Below, piece after piece: positions 7,860-18,800 of a stretch of DNA of 50,060 nt. The notes below the pieces were generated by a model. It was given only the letters and a program-made list of their open reading frames with translations, had not been told where the DNA came from and ran no database searches. Position 1 is the stretch's first letter; each line of letters opens with the position of its first letter. The stretch spans positions 1 to 50,060 of the forward strand of contig CAMNCV010000064.1 in NCBI GenBank assembly GCA_946534585.1, read 5' to 3'. The DNA comes from an uncultured Prevotellaceae bacterium. Lineage in GTDB: Bacteria > Bacteroidota > Bacteroidia > Bacteroidales > Bacteroidaceae. The translations under genes were made by a program, and so were the position numbers.

Positions 7860-8360
7860 ATGAAGAAGATTGGTATTATATCTGACACTCACTCTCATTG
7901 GGACGACCGCTATGCGGAGTATTTCGCTCAGTGTGACGAGATATGGCACGCTGGCGACTTCGGCACTATAGAGATTGCCGACCGCCTCAGACAGATAGCA
8001 CCACTGCGCGGCGTTTACGGCAACATCGATGGTGACATCATACGTCATGAGTTTCCTGAAATCATGCGTTTCCGCTGCGAGGAGGTTGACGTGATGATAA
8101 AGCACATAGGCGGGTATCCAGGTCGCTACGACCGCAGCATATACTGGACCATGCGTGATAATCCGCCACGCCTTCTCGTTACAGGCCACTCACACATCAT
8201 GAAGGCTATGTTTGACCGTCAGGCTCACTGTCTTCATGTAAACCCAGGTGCTGCCGGTCTGTATGGTCAGCAACCAGTGCGCACGCTGGTGCGTCTCGTT
8301 ATCGACGGCGCAGAGATACGTGACCTCGAAGTAATCGAGCTGCGCCAGGGCAAGCACTGA
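7860..8360 (+). CDS. YfcE/MJ0936-family metallophosphoesterase
   Basis: A 166-residue calcineurin-like phosphoesterase with all the metal-binding blocks in order: SDTHSHWD (residues 8-15), HAGDFG (about 37), VYGNIDG (about 57), and GHSH late in the protein (about 119). Members hydrolyse phosphodiesters or phosphomonoesters with two metal ions in the cytoplasm; the natural substrate is generally unknown. Length is normal for the family. It is transcribed away from glsA and followed by a strong hairpin at 8465-8500, so it is probably a single-gene unit. Confidence 0.9.
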   Translation: MKKIGIISDTHSHWDDRYAEYFAQCDEIWHAGDFGTIEIADRLRQIAPLRGVYGNIDGDIIRHEFPEIMRFRCEEVDVMIKHIGGYPGRYDRSIYWTMRDNPPRLLVTGHSHIMKAMFDRQAHCLHVNPGAAGLYGQQPVRTLVRLVIDGAEIRDLEVIELRQGKH

Positions 8361-8397
8361 AACCTCAACAAAACATCAGAAAGCACCAGAAAATTTT

Positions 8398-8451
8398 GGA
8401 AAGCCTCTGAATACATCGGAAAGTTTCTGAATACATCGGAAAGCCTCTGAG
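8398..8451. repeat. 20-bp tandem repeat after the phosphoesterase
   Basis: GGAAAGCCTCTGAATACATC (8398-8417) is followed by a copy with two changes (8418-8437) and a partial third copy (8438-8451). It lies between the stop codon and the terminator hairpin. Confidence 0.8.
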
Positions 8452-8464
8452 AAGAGAACTAACA

Positions 8465-8500
8465 ATTATCCCTGCCAATCGAAGGAATGGCAGGGATAAT
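8465..8500. terminator. Bidirectional terminator between phosphoesterase and dockerin-tailed gene
   Basis: Perfect 13-base arms, ATTATCCCTGCCA (8465-8477) and TGGCAGGGATAAT (8488-8500), with a 10-base loop, between two convergent genes. Confidence 0.75.
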
Positions 8501-8542
8501 CATAATTTATTACTTAACGCTGTGCGTCAATAATCTATAAGA

Positions 8543-10456
8543 TTACTCACCATCAGCCTGTTCAGAACCAGAGTTGAGATACATGTTTACAACAGCATTA
8601 GCGTCTGCCATGGTGATATCATCGTCACCGTTTACGTTAGCAGCCTGTGCGTTGAAGCCATTAACTGTTGCCTTATCTTCTGCGAGGAAGTAGTTTACAA
8701 TGGCGTTAGCGTCTGCCATGGTAACATTTTTGTCACCATTTACGTCGCCCATAACTACATCAGAAGCCGGAGTAATCTCGATACTGTTGATGAGGATGTT
8801 ACCGGTGCCAGAGTACTTCTGGAATGTGAACACCTTGTCAGCCTCGCCTGCCTCGAGTGTGAACTCGATAACGTTGGCTGAATCTGGGTGAAGCTTCATG
8901 TCGCAAACTTCCTTGCCTTCATCATCCTTTGCACAATAGTTTGTACCACTTACGTTAACGTAGCAGCTGCGGTCAGGTGTGTTGCCGTTAACCTGCTTGT
9001 CCGCTGCTGCATCATCTGCATCAATATTCTTGCAAGAGTTCTTTGAGCAAACAACCTTTACATTTACCTTGTCGCCGGCAGCAACCTTGAATGAGATGTT
9101 GGTGCTGTTCATCTTGATGTAAGCCTCATTACCATCAATCTGATACTTCTCGTCTTTTACTACGCCGAACTCAAGATTCTTTACGAAGAAGTCTGCCTTG
9201 TCAGCGCTGATGGCACCATTTTCTACAACATATACAGTCTTGCCGTCAGTAGCAGCCTGAGTAGCCTCTTCGTCTACAACCACGTCACCAGCAGTAACCT
9301 TGATGGTCTTAGCCTCCTTGATAGCATTCAGGACATATACATCCTGAGATACTGACTTAGAGGTGAATGAGCCGTATGAACCATTTGAAATCACGCTGTA
9401 AGCCTTAACGGTAGCAGACTCATCCAGTGTAACAGCATCGCTTGCTGCTTCTTCACCACCGTTCAGAGAGTAGTAGTTGGTAGCATTCTCATATTTTGAA
9501 GAGAAAGTTACGTCAGCACCATTGACTGCGATAGCAGGAGCGTCGAATGAGAACTCAACAGGCACGTCATAGTCTGCGCCGTCAATCTTCTCTAAATAGG
9601 ATCCGTCGCCCATAAGGTCAGAGTATGCCTGGAATCTCACCGTCATGTCACTATAGCACTTGATTGGCTCAGTGTACTTGGTGCTTGCATCCGTAGGATC
9701 TGTACCGTCAGTAGTATAGAACACAACAGTAGGAATAGCCGCATCAGAACCTTCCATTACATAATCATTAGCCTGACAGCTGACTTCCTGGAAATACAGA
9801 CCGTTCTCAAATGTCTGGTCGCCTACCTTTACAGTAGGAGTACCAGGAGCCTCGTTAGCCTCAACGATAAGATAACTTATGTATATCTGATTGTTTGCAG
9901 CCACATAGTAAAGACCGTCATCATCAGCAGTCCACTCAAAACGTCCAATTCCTTTAGCCTTAATCTCGGCAGTAGCAATAACGTTAGCTTCAGATGAGAG
10001 AGCATTCGTTATTTTGTTACTGGATGCTGTTGGAACTTCCTTAGTAATAGCCGGAAAGCGGGCACTCTGCTTATTATTCTCATAGAATATGATCACCTTT
10101 GATTTTGCAGTAAGGCGTATAGCAAAATAATCCTGATTATTCTTTAAGCGCAAAGAATTCATATGAGAGCCATATTCACCATACTTGCTTTTAATCTCAG
10201 CAGTTACTACAGCAGTAGTGTCCTGACTGAGATCCACCACTCCCTTGTTGGTAGCTTTGTCATTTCCTGTAGGAGTATAGAAGTAACCACTGCCAAACAA
10301 AGCATTTTGAGCGATTTTTTCAGTACCGCTATTAGTGTAATCATCTGCTACAAGCACGTAACTGTGCTTACATAGCTTAACGTCATCGACTGTAGCCGCA
10401 TTGGCTGCGCCTGACAAGCCCAAAAAGGCTAAACATAGGGTAAAAATTTTTTTCAT
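8543..10456 (-). CDS. Secreted protein with chitobiase-type C-terminal-like domain and dockerin-like tail
   Basis: A 637-residue protein with signal peptide MKKIFTLCLAFLGLSGAANA. Residues about 205-285 (VVFYTTDGTDPTDASTKYTE then VRFQAYSD) resemble the CHB_HEX_C beta-sandwich found on surface glycan-processing proteins. Residues about 569-630 hold two calcium-loop repeats, GDVNGDKNVTMADANAIVN and VNGDDDITMADANAVVN, as in type I dockerins. No catalytic domain is recognised. It is the last gene of the SusC/SusD operon, so it may bind glycan or attach to the cell surface through the tail. It is separated from the upstream lipoprotein gene by a hairpin. It could be a structural or adhesin component instead; the function is open. 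Confidence 0.7.
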   Translation of the reverse strand: MKKIFTLCLAFLGLSGAANAATVDDVKLCKHSYVLVADDYTNSGTEKIAQNALFGSGYFYTPTGNDKATNKGVVDLSQDTTAVVTAEIKSKYGEYGSHMNSLRLKNNQDYFAIRLTAKSKVIIFYENNKQSARFPAITKEVPTASSNKITNALSSEANVIATAEIKAKGIGRFEWTADDDGLYYVAANNQIYISYLIVEANEAPGTPTVKVGDQTFENGLYFQEVSCQANDYVMEGSDAAIPTVVFYTTDGTDPTDASTKYTEPIKCYSDMTVRFQAYSDLMGDGSYLEKIDGADYDVPVEFSFDAPAIAVNGADVTFSSKYENATNYYSLNGGEEAASDAVTLDESATVKAYSVISNGSYGSFTSKSVSQDVYVLNAIKEAKTIKVTAGDVVVDEEATQAATDGKTVYVVENGAISADKADFFVKNLEFGVVKDEKYQIDGNEAYIKMNSTNISFKVAAGDKVNVKVVCSKNSCKNIDADDAAADKQVNGNTPDRSCYVNVSGTNYCAKDDEGKEVCDMKLHPDSANVIEFTLEAGEADKVFTFQKYSGTGNILINSIEITPASDVVMGDVNGDKNVTMADANAIVNYFLAEDKATVNGFNAQAANVNGDDDITMADANAVVNMYLNSGSEQADGE

Positions 10457-10498
10457 AATAAAACGTATTAGTTAATTAATTGAAACAGTTTTTTAGTT

Positions 10499-10541
10499 GC
10501 TGTTAAAGTGCATATTCTCAACGAATACCCACTTTAACAGC
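10499..10541. other. Strong intercistronic hairpin
   Basis: Perfect 12-base arms GCTGTTAAAGTG (10499-10510) and CACTTTAACAGC (10530-10541), with an inner TATTC/GAATA pair. On the minus strand it lies between the small lipoprotein gene and the dockerin-tailed gene and lacks a following U-tract, so it may stabilise or partly attenuate the message rather than end it. Confidence 0.6.
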
Positions 10542-10560
10542 GTAACCTTCTTTTCTTTCT

Positions 10561-11121
10561 TTATTCCTCAGATGTCTCCTGTGTCTGCGCCTGCTTTACA
10601 AGATACGTTTGAACAGGGGTGTCACCATAGTGAACCACAGTGATGATGTCTTGAGTTTCTCCACTTATGGCTACTGCGCTGAAGATGGTAACCTTACTGA
10701 TTGCACCCTTGTCATTCTTCACGTTTTTGATTATACTGATATCACCAGTAGATGACGAGTAGGTGTATTCATAAGTAGGAGTTTCATCATTGTTTGACTC
10801 ATCAGTATATAGCCATGTGTCAGTTGCAGCAGTAGTCTCCATCTTGCTCATCTTAACGACACACTCGCTTTCGCTAATGAACTCAATGCTTTCTACAAAG
10901 CCCTGCACGTCCTGACCGTAGGCATTGAGATTTAAACCCTTGCCACGAACCCAAACCGTACCCGACAGTGACTCTGGATGTGTCTCGCCACTTCCAAACG
11001 TAGGATTGTTCGTATAGGCATCCTCGTATTCATTGGCATCGCTGCATGAGGCAACGGCAAGCCCCATGAGAAGGGCTGCCACTGCTATCATGGAATTTCT
11101 TAATATCTTCATAGTTGTCAT
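10561..11121 (-). CDS. Small lipoprotein of unknown function in the SusC/SusD operon
   Basis: A 186-residue protein with a lipoprotein signal ending LAVASCSDANEYED; the cysteine at about residue 26 is the lipidation site and the acidic residues after it are typical of surface-exposed Bacteroidetes lipoproteins. The mature part looks like a single beta-rich domain (VWVRGKGLNLNAYG, TWLYTDESNNDE, ITVVHYGDTPVQTYLVKQ). I do not recognise the family. It lies 40 bases downstream of the beta-helix lipoprotein gene, so it probably serves the same outer-membrane glycan complex. An in-frame ATG nine bases further in is an equally good start. Confidence 0.72.
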   Translation of the reverse strand: MTTMKILRNSMIAVAALLMGLAVASCSDANEYEDAYTNNPTFGSGETHPESLSGTVWVRGKGLNLNAYGQDVQGFVESIEFISESECVVKMSKMETTAATDTWLYTDESNNDETPTYEYTYSSSTGDISIIKNVKNDKGAISKVTIFSAVAISGETQDIITVVHYGDTPVQTYLVKQAQTQETSEE

Positions 11122-11161
11122 TATCTTTGTTATGAACTAATCTTCTGATTGCTTAAATCAC

Positions 11162-13579
11162 TTAGCGGCGCACGGCACGCTTTGCTGCTGCAGCACCACT
11201 TGTGCGCCATCTTGCAGCACCTACGTTGTTCCTATAGATGTCATTGTCAGTATTCTTGAAGAAGAGGTTGACATTGAAACCTGTAGTAGCAGTGCCGTCA
11301 AGAGCGTCAGCACGGTGCATGTTATGGTCGCTTGATGACTGTGCTGCGTGTGGTGGGCAAGGCTGTATGAACAGAGCCGTAGCAGAGATGTCTGCCACCT
11401 TCACGTCGAGCGTAGAGCCAGAGGTCAGCGTAGCGCAACCGTCCTTGACGAGCTTGGCGAAGCTGTTGCTCGTGGTGTTCCATGCATTACCGCTGAAGAT
11501 CTGTCCGTTGGTCAGGTTGTTGTTGGTTGACCAGTTGTTTTTGAAGTTCAGCGTTACTACTCCTGCAGAGCCGTCAGCCCTGCCCTGGGTCTCGCGTATG
11601 TCGTTACCCCACATGCCAAGCACGCGCAAGTCGTTAGCCTGCTTACAGAGCACGAAGAGGTTGTTCTCAACATTATATACAGAGCCGTTAGGCAACTGGC
11701 GCATCTTGAAGATAGAGCCGTCGGCACGAGTATTGAAGTTGACGAGCGTGTTATTAGAGAAGGTAATATACCATGCTCCGTTGTCACGCTGGTTGTCGGT
11801 ATTCTGCTCGCTGAAGAATGCTGGGAACGGACAATCAAAGAAGGTATTCTCAACAACCTTGAAGTCCTTATAGAGGTTAGAGCCTGGTTTGCTGATACCG
11901 TCAACCCAGCAATAGCCACCGGCACCGTTGCTGTAGTAACCGCAGTCAAGGAAGATGTTGTTCTTAATCAGCACATGGTTCCAAACCTTGTAGTTAGGTC
12001 CCTGCTCGCGGATGAAGCCACGGACGAGACGCTTGAACGAGCAGTTCTCCATCACGAGTGAATCGAGTGTTACTGCCATACCGTCAGAGAACATATTGAA
12101 GAAGTAGTTACCCGTTGGATTACCGAGTCCGGCCTGCTGGTCGCCGTAGTTCAAGCAGAGAGGATTATCGAAGTCGATGTCATAGAATGCCAGTTTCTTC
12201 ATGTATATCTCACCAGCCTCACCAGCCTCAGGCGAACGTCCGAAGGTGAACATAGAGTAAGGACAGCCGTCCCACTGCTTACCGTCGGTACCCTGTGTGA
12301 AGATTTTGCTCATGCCGATGCCACAGATGACGCGGGCACGCTTGCCGGCTGCAACGTCTTCAGGACGGGTGCGGAGCACGAAGCCCTTTGACGTGATGTC
12401 GTTACCATCGAGATAGTATGTCTTTCCACCTTCAAGCTCGAAGGTCTGACCTTCAGCATAGTTGGTGTTAGAGATGAAGTCATAAAGCGTCGGTGTAAGC
12501 GGTGCTGCGTTGAAGTCAGCAGCGCGAGAATAGACCTCGGCACGTGAAGCCGTCTGGTTTGGTATCTCAGCGGTTGCCTGTGTAGCCAGAAGCTCGTCAT
12601 GCTTAAGCAGCACCGGAGGTCCAGGCTGTCCGTCAGAACGCGCGGTAACAGTGTTGTACTTAGCATCAATAGCCACCTCAACACGAGGGTCTATGGCGTC
12701 AATCACATAAACTGAGTTGGCGGTAAGGCCGTCAATCGTGATATAGCCACGCTCAAAGTCTGCAGGAGTAAGCTCATAGTGCTTCCACTTCTCGCCCACT
12801 GTAGAATTGGGGTTACTTGGCGACGGTACGACCGTGATGATAGAATAACCCAGTGTTCCGTCATCGGCAATGTTGAAGTTCTCGTAGTAGGCATCAATCT
12901 TGTCCTTATCGTCCTCGTCAGTAATTACTGCGTCTTCAGCATAACCGAGAGACTGCTTTACGGTATGGTTAAGATATAGCGTCATCGTATTCTCCGTAGT
13001 CTGAGCCTGGTTTACGTAGATAGCCAGAGGAGTAGGATAACGATCCTGAGTGGTTATGTTGAGGTATTCCTGCCACTGACGGAGGTTACCACGTCCATAC
13101 CACTTAGAGGCGTGAGCAAAAGAACTTGCATCGCCTATAATATTCTCATCTTTCTCAGAGAGAGCACGGATGCAGAAACGATAGTTGGTTGAATACTGCA
13201 AGTCCTTGAGCAGGAGGTCAAGCTGGTCAGGAGCGATGATGGTATCAAGCAACAAATCGCTTGTCCCCTGTATGCTCTCCCAAGCATCCTGTCCGCCACT
13301 CACCTTTGGCTGCAGAGCCATCTGGATCTGATAGCCGGCACAGTTGTTCACACCGTACCAATAGAGGTGAATAGTATTGCCGTGAGGGAACGAACCATCA
13401 AGTCCGCTATTGTATGGGTAGTCGGTACCCTTGCCTCTTGTGTTGTCTTGGATGAACATGGTCATAAACTGCCTGTCGGTGTTGGACGACAAGGCATCGT
13501 CGTCCTTACAGGAGCTAACCGTGAAGGCAGTGCTCGCTGCTGCGACCAGAAGCATTATTCTATTCAATATCTTTTTCAT
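11162..13579 (-). CDS. Large surface lipoprotein with pectate-lyase-like beta-helix (DUF4957/DUF5123-like)
   Basis: An 805-residue lipoprotein (signal MKKILNRIMLLVAAASTAFTVSSC). The N-terminal part (about 30-330) has fibronectin-type features such as YQIQMALQPKV and YRFCIRALSE. The region about 440-690 is a run of short strands with Asn-rich turns (VMENCSFKRL, LIKNNIFLDCG, VVENTFFDCP, FSNNTLVNF, VENNLFVLC), the pattern of a right-handed parallel beta-helix. This layout resembles the DUF4957/DUF5123 proteins next to SusD genes in pectin loci. It probably binds glycan at the cell surface; catalytic residues of a lyase could not be identified. It sits between susD and the small lipoprotein with gaps of under 45 bases. 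Confidence 0.75.
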   Translation of the reverse strand: MKKILNRIMLLVAAASTAFTVSSCKDDDALSSNTDRQFMTMFIQDNTRGKGTDYPYNSGLDGSFPHGNTIHLYWYGVNNCAGYQIQMALQPKVSGGQDAWESIQGTSDLLLDTIIAPDQLDLLLKDLQYSTNYRFCIRALSEKDENIIGDASSFAHASKWYGRGNLRQWQEYLNITTQDRYPTPLAIYVNQAQTTENTMTLYLNHTVKQSLGYAEDAVITDEDDKDKIDAYYENFNIADDGTLGYSIITVVPSPSNPNSTVGEKWKHYELTPADFERGYITIDGLTANSVYVIDAIDPRVEVAIDAKYNTVTARSDGQPGPPVLLKHDELLATQATAEIPNQTASRAEVYSRAADFNAAPLTPTLYDFISNTNYAEGQTFELEGGKTYYLDGNDITSKGFVLRTRPEDVAAGKRARVICGIGMSKIFTQGTDGKQWDGCPYSMFTFGRSPEAGEAGEIYMKKLAFYDIDFDNPLCLNYGDQQAGLGNPTGNYFFNMFSDGMAVTLDSLVMENCSFKRLVRGFIREQGPNYKVWNHVLIKNNIFLDCGYYSNGAGGYCWVDGISKPGSNLYKDFKVVENTFFDCPFPAFFSEQNTDNQRDNGAWYITFSNNTLVNFNTRADGSIFKMRQLPNGSVYNVENNLFVLCKQANDLRVLGMWGNDIRETQGRADGSAGVVTLNFKNNWSTNNNLTNGQIFSGNAWNTTSNSFAKLVKDGCATLTSGSTLDVKVADISATALFIQPCPPHAAQSSSDHNMHRADALDGTATTGFNVNLFFKNTDNDIYRNNVGAARWRTSGAAAAKRAVRR

Positions 13580-13613
13580 ATATTATATTGTGTCTTGATG
13601 TTGTGAATAGTTA

Positions 13614-15779
13614 TTAGTAACCGTAATAGTTCTTATAAACACCGCCACTACGCTGTATCACGTTACGTGGATAAGGCAGTATGTAGCGTACAACTGGCAA
13701 GTCTTCGGCAGCAGGAACTGTAGAAGGGAACTGTGTCTGCGCACCATTGCGGATAATCCAGATGTTGTTGTTGGCATCAGCAAGGATGTAGCCATAGAAA
13801 GAGTTCTTACACTCGTTCTTCACACGTCCGTTGCTGCTGTCGCCCCATCCTGTGTAGAATGATGTTGTTGACCAACCGTCTGCAGAGAATCCACCAGCCG
13901 TAATCTGAGATGTCACAGGCTTCTGGGCAGACTTGTACGGATTGAAGATACGTGCACTTTGCAGCGACTGATTAGGATATGTCGAGAGGACATTGTAAGG
14001 AGCTTCCTTCTCTATAACATAACCATAGAGTTGGTTTCTAAACATTCTATGAGCGATGATCTGCTGTGCTTGGGTGCCCTCGGTGATGTAGTAACGATGG
14101 TAATAAACGTTGCCAGGAAGCTGATCGATGTATGTTAGTCCATCGTGCTCGTTGATAGCATCCTCATAGCCGGTCATGCCGATAGAGTTCTGTGCAGATA
14201 CGGAGTAGTAACGCAGGAAGCTGTAAACGATTTCCTCAGCATAGGTATTTGTACGCACGAGGTCACGCCAGCGGCTGTTCTCACCGGCAAACTCCCACTT
14301 ACGCTCGTCGAGCACTGCTTTCTGGAAGGCTTCCTTAGAGCCTGAAGCCTGCTGATAGAATTCATCGTCGCCGTCAGGGAATGCACGCTTGTGAACTGTC
14401 TCCAGACATTCCATGGCTGCTTCGGTAGGTCCGTCGTTAAGTTCATTGTCAGCCTCAGCGAATATCAGCAGCACATCAGCATAGCGCAGATAAGGATAGT
14501 TGATACCGGTAGAGCCCTCAGAGGTGCTACCCAGTGCTGAACCCTCTGCAGTCCAGAGTTTTGACCATTTGTTGTTGAACAGCTTATAGTTGTCCTTCAC
14601 GATAACCAGAGAGTCACGCTGCTGTCCTGTCACCTTGTCGATGACATAGGTGTAAGACCACAGACCATTGACGAACTCACGGCGGCGGTCACCATCACGG
14701 AAGAGGTAGCGATAGAGAGCATTAAGACCTACGCTGGCACTGCACTTACCCCATGGTCCTGTTGTAATACCGTCGTAAGAAGAGTAAGCAGGACCCTGGA
14801 TATAACCTATATTGCCTGTTGACAACTTAGCGAATGGGAGTTCGAAGATTGGGTCGTCATCATTTACGAGCTGATAGTTACACTCGTTGACGAAGACCTC
14901 CTGATACTCCTGCTTCAGGCTGTGAGTGCCAGACTTGATAACCTGCTCTGCATAGTTACGTGCAATCTCGTAATAGTCCTTATAGTTATCAGGACGCTTC
15001 ATCGTACCATAGCTTGTAGAACTGGTCTTGTCAGGGCGCAGTGAATATCCGCCTGCTGTGAGGGCGATACGTGCGATGAGACCCTGTGCGAACTCCTTAG
15101 AGCAACGCTCAACAGTAACACCCGAAGTGCTTGACATATAAGGAGCAATCTTAGCGAGGTCAGCAATCAGGGTATCCTGTATCTCCTGACGGTCGAATAC
15201 CGGGATGGTAGCAGTGCCACGCTCTGTGGTAGGAGTGAAGGTGAAAGGCACGTCGCCGAACATTACCACGAGGTCGTGGTAAGCCATTGCGCGCAGACAT
15301 TTTGCCTCGCCAATCCACTGCATCATCTCTGCATCATATTCCTTCTCGCCGGTTTCCTCATTTATCACGTAGTTACCATTATGGTCGCGACTGTATATGA
15401 TATCCGTATTCTCTGCAGAATAGATGAACTTGTTGGCATACTCTATGAGGCTGTATGCCGCAGTCCAGAACTTGAGGATTTCTTTACCCTGCTCATCGCA
15501 GTCGAAACGCTGATAAGCCGCGTGAGAGTGCTGATCAGAAGTGTATGTAGTGATATCTACGTCACTGTTCAGCTGGAACTTGCTGAAGTAAGCATCACCA
15601 TAGAGGTCGCCCACTATAGCCTGGGCATATACGCCGTTGAGCGCACGCTCCACCTCACTCTTCATGCTGAATACGAATTCAGGGTCATAAGAAGATGGCG
15701 CCTCTACGTCCAGGAAGTCGTTACAAGCTGTCAGTGACAGCGTAGTTGCGACTGTAAGTAAAATATTTCTTATCTTCAT
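13614..15779 (-). CDS. SusD/RagB-family glycan-binding lipoprotein (first system)
   Basis: A 721-residue lipoprotein (signal MKIRNILLTVATTLSLTAC, lipidated Cys19). N-terminal SusD features include DFLDVEAP and YSLIEYANKF with helical repeats; the C-terminal block contains YLRYADVLLIFAEADNELN and FAGENSRWRDLVR, both standard SusD/RagB signatures. SusD caps the SusC barrel at the outer membrane and captures oligosaccharide. It is longer than the usual 500-600 residues, which suggests extra loops around the binding site. It lies 34 bases downstream of its susC partner. Substrate is inferred as pectic only from neighbours. Confidence 0.93.
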   Translation of the reverse strand: MKIRNILLTVATTLSLTACNDFLDVEAPSSYDPEFVFSMKSEVERALNGVYAQAIVGDLYGDAYFSKFQLNSDVDITTYTSDQHSHAAYQRFDCDEQGKEILKFWTAAYSLIEYANKFIYSAENTDIIYSRDHNGNYVINEETGEKEYDAEMMQWIGEAKCLRAMAYHDLVVMFGDVPFTFTPTTERGTATIPVFDRQEIQDTLIADLAKIAPYMSSTSGVTVERCSKEFAQGLIARIALTAGGYSLRPDKTSSTSYGTMKRPDNYKDYYEIARNYAEQVIKSGTHSLKQEYQEVFVNECNYQLVNDDDPIFELPFAKLSTGNIGYIQGPAYSSYDGITTGPWGKCSASVGLNALYRYLFRDGDRRREFVNGLWSYTYVIDKVTGQQRDSLVIVKDNYKLFNNKWSKLWTAEGSALGSTSEGSTGINYPYLRYADVLLIFAEADNELNDGPTEAAMECLETVHKRAFPDGDDEFYQQASGSKEAFQKAVLDERKWEFAGENSRWRDLVRTNTYAEEIVYSFLRYYSVSAQNSIGMTGYEDAINEHDGLTYIDQLPGNVYYHRYYITEGTQAQQIIAHRMFRNQLYGYVIEKEAPYNVLSTYPNQSLQSARIFNPYKSAQKPVTSQITAGGFSADGWSTTSFYTGWGDSSNGRVKNECKNSFYGYILADANNNIWIIRNGAQTQFPSTVPAAEDLPVVRYILPYPRNVIQRSGGVYKNYYGY

Positions 15780-15813
15780 ATTTTTAATTCTTCTTTGATT
15801 CTATGTGAGATAG

Positions 15814-18800
15814 TTAGAACGTAATATTGGTACCGAAAGTGAATGTACGTGAACGTGGGTAACGGTTGTAGTCCATGCCACAGGTAAGTCCCGTCTGTAT
15901 ATCCACCTCTGGGTCGTAGCCTGAGTAGCCTGTGATTATGAACAGGTTGCTTGCAGATACATAGAAGCGTGCCTTTGAGATACCTGCCTTCTGAGTGATG
16001 CTCTTCGGCAGTGTGTAGCCGATGGTTATGTCAGAGCAACGCAGGAACGAACCGTCCTCGATGAAGTAAGAGTTGGTAATCTTCTTCGTCACATCCGTTG
16101 GGTTCCAAAGTGTGCAGCCGGCATTAGCAGCTTTGTAGATGTCGGTACCGCCGTCAACATAGTAGAGGCGGTAGAGTATGTCACCCGGTGTACCTGTGAG
16201 GGTACCGTCAAGGTCGTTATACTTCCATCCGTCAGCGAACTTAGCAAGCACGTTATAGAATTTATTCTTATTATCTTCTGAAGAAGAAAGCGTGTAAGCG
16301 GTAGCGTTGTTGATGTCGAAATCAAGCATATAGGTAAAGTTGGCTGTGAAGTCAAAGTCCTTCCACTGTCCGCTCAGGCCGAAGCCACCCTGTATCTTCG
16401 GGTTGGTGTTACCGATGACGGTACGGTCATTCTCAGTGATGCGTCCGTCGCCGTCGAGGTCTTTGAACTTAATCTTACCAGGCAGTGTAGCAATACCGCT
16501 GTTAGAAGAGCCGCTCACGTCGTTGATAACGGTAACATAGCCGTCGGAACGTGGGCCGATGCTGCGTGAGGTATTGTTATCAGTAGCACTTGAACCCCAT
16601 GGCAGAGCAATGTAGTTGTTCAATGGGTCGAAATAGAATTCGTCAAACTGATAGAGTCCGTCATAAACGAAACCGTAGATAAGACCTACCTCGCTACCTT
16701 CCTTCAGGCAATAGTCTTTATAGTCAGACTTCCAGCGTTTGTTTTCCTCCCAAACCACCTTATCCACTCCATTGAGCTTGTCAATCTTCTTCTTGTTCCA
16801 ACCGAAGTTAACGTTAGCTGACAGCACATAGTCCTTACCACGGAGGATGTCGCCTGTAATGGCGAACTCAATACCCTTGTTTGTTACCTGACCTATGTTC
16901 TGTGTCTGGTTGTCGTAACCGAGCGTTGGGTCGAGATAGCTCTTGTAGAGCAGGTCGCGTGTAGTGTTCCAGTAGAATTCCGGAGTAATCGTGAGTCTGC
17001 CATCGAAGAGAGAGATATCGGCAGCGATGTTGCGTGTAACTGTAGTCTCCCACTTAATCTTGCTATTCTGCAGCTTATTATCGCCGTTATTGCCGTAGTA
17101 CTTCTCGCCATACTGGGTCTGCTCGCCGAAGCCAGGACCGCCGGTAGAGTTAATCTGATAAAGCACACGCCACATGTCGCTATCAATATGGTTGTTACCA
17201 GAGATACCGATAGCTGCACGCAGTTTCAACTGTGAAATCCACTCATACTTCTTCATGAACTTCTCCTCGCTGATAACCCATGCACCTGATACTGATGGGA
17301 ACCATCCCCACTGATAACCCGGAGCAAACATGGTGCTACCGTCGGCACGCAGTGTACCTGAGAGCAGGTAGCGGTGCTTGTAGTTATAGCTGACCTGGCC
17401 GAAGAAAGAAGCTGTACGGTCAGATGTGTTAAGGCTTGTCTCTGTCTTGTAAGGAGTACCGAAGCCCATGTTGTTCCATGCCTCGCGTGCTGTAAACTTA
17501 GATGGGAAGAGGTGAGCCGTCTGGTAGTGCTTACGTGTCTGCGAGTGGTTGATTTCCTGACCGAGGAGGAATGACCAGTTGTGGTCCTCGTTCACGGTGA
17601 GGTTATAGTTGGCAGTGTTAGTCCATACATAAGACAGTTTCTTATTGTCGTCGAGCTGAGCCAGAGGCAGGTTCTGGTGCTCATTCTTAGAACCCTCACT
17701 TGTCAGTCCGCCCCAGAAACGGCTCTGATCCTGCCACTGCAGACCTATGGTAGCCTCAGTGCGCAGTGTGAGGTTCTTGATAGGCTTCCATGTGAGTGAA
17801 AGACCGTTAGTATATGTATAAGTATGCTTTATGAGCTGGTTGATAGCGATATCACTCTTCGGGTTTGTAAACGTAAACATGTTCTCCTCGTTAGGATCAG
17901 CATACGTAGCATCGATGTAACCGAACTCACGCAGACCGTTGGTAGGACGGTATTTCAACACGTCGATGATACCACCGGTACCGATGTTATCGCCACCTGC
18001 GCCCTCGTCGCGACGGAAGGTGAACTTAGGATTGAACTGCATAGAGAGCTTAGGATGAAGCTCTACATTGGTCTTGATGTTGAGGTTGGTACGACGTACG
18101 CCGGAACCGAGGATGATACCCTTATCCTCACTGTTGGTAAGAGAGATGTTGAACTTCACCTTGTCTGAACCACCACCTACGGTGACATTTGAAGAATAGT
18201 TCAGCGGTGTCTCACCCATTACCTCGTCCTGCCAGTCATGGCTTGGCAGCGTAGAGTACATATCGAGGTCGTAAGGGTTGCCGAAGTTTGAACGGAAGAA
18301 CTTACCGTTGCTTGAGCGTGTACCGTCACACTGGTGCCACTGATACTGGTAGTTGACGAACTGCTGAGCATTCATCAAGTCCAGTTTCTTTGACAGATGG
18401 CTTATGCTGAGGTTGCCGTTGAAAGAGACAGTCACCTTACCGGCCTGTGCTGACTTCGTGGTAACTACCACAACGCCGTTACCACCCTTGGCACCATAGA
18501 TAGCCGTCAGAGAGGCATCCTTCAGTACGTCGATGGAAGCGATATCCGTAGGAGGGATATCATTGATGTTACTTACCTGGAAGCCATCAACGATATAGAG
18601 TGGTTCGTTGGATTGGGTGATTGACGTACCACCACGCACCTTAATGTTAACATCTGCACCAGGCTGACCGTCAACGGTGGTCACCTGCACACCAGAGATT
18701 TTACCCTGCAAAGCTACAGCTGCCGATGTCACAGGCACAGCTGCCAGCTTGGCTCCGCTGATTGAGCCCACGGAACCAGTGAGGTCCTTACGCGCCTTGC

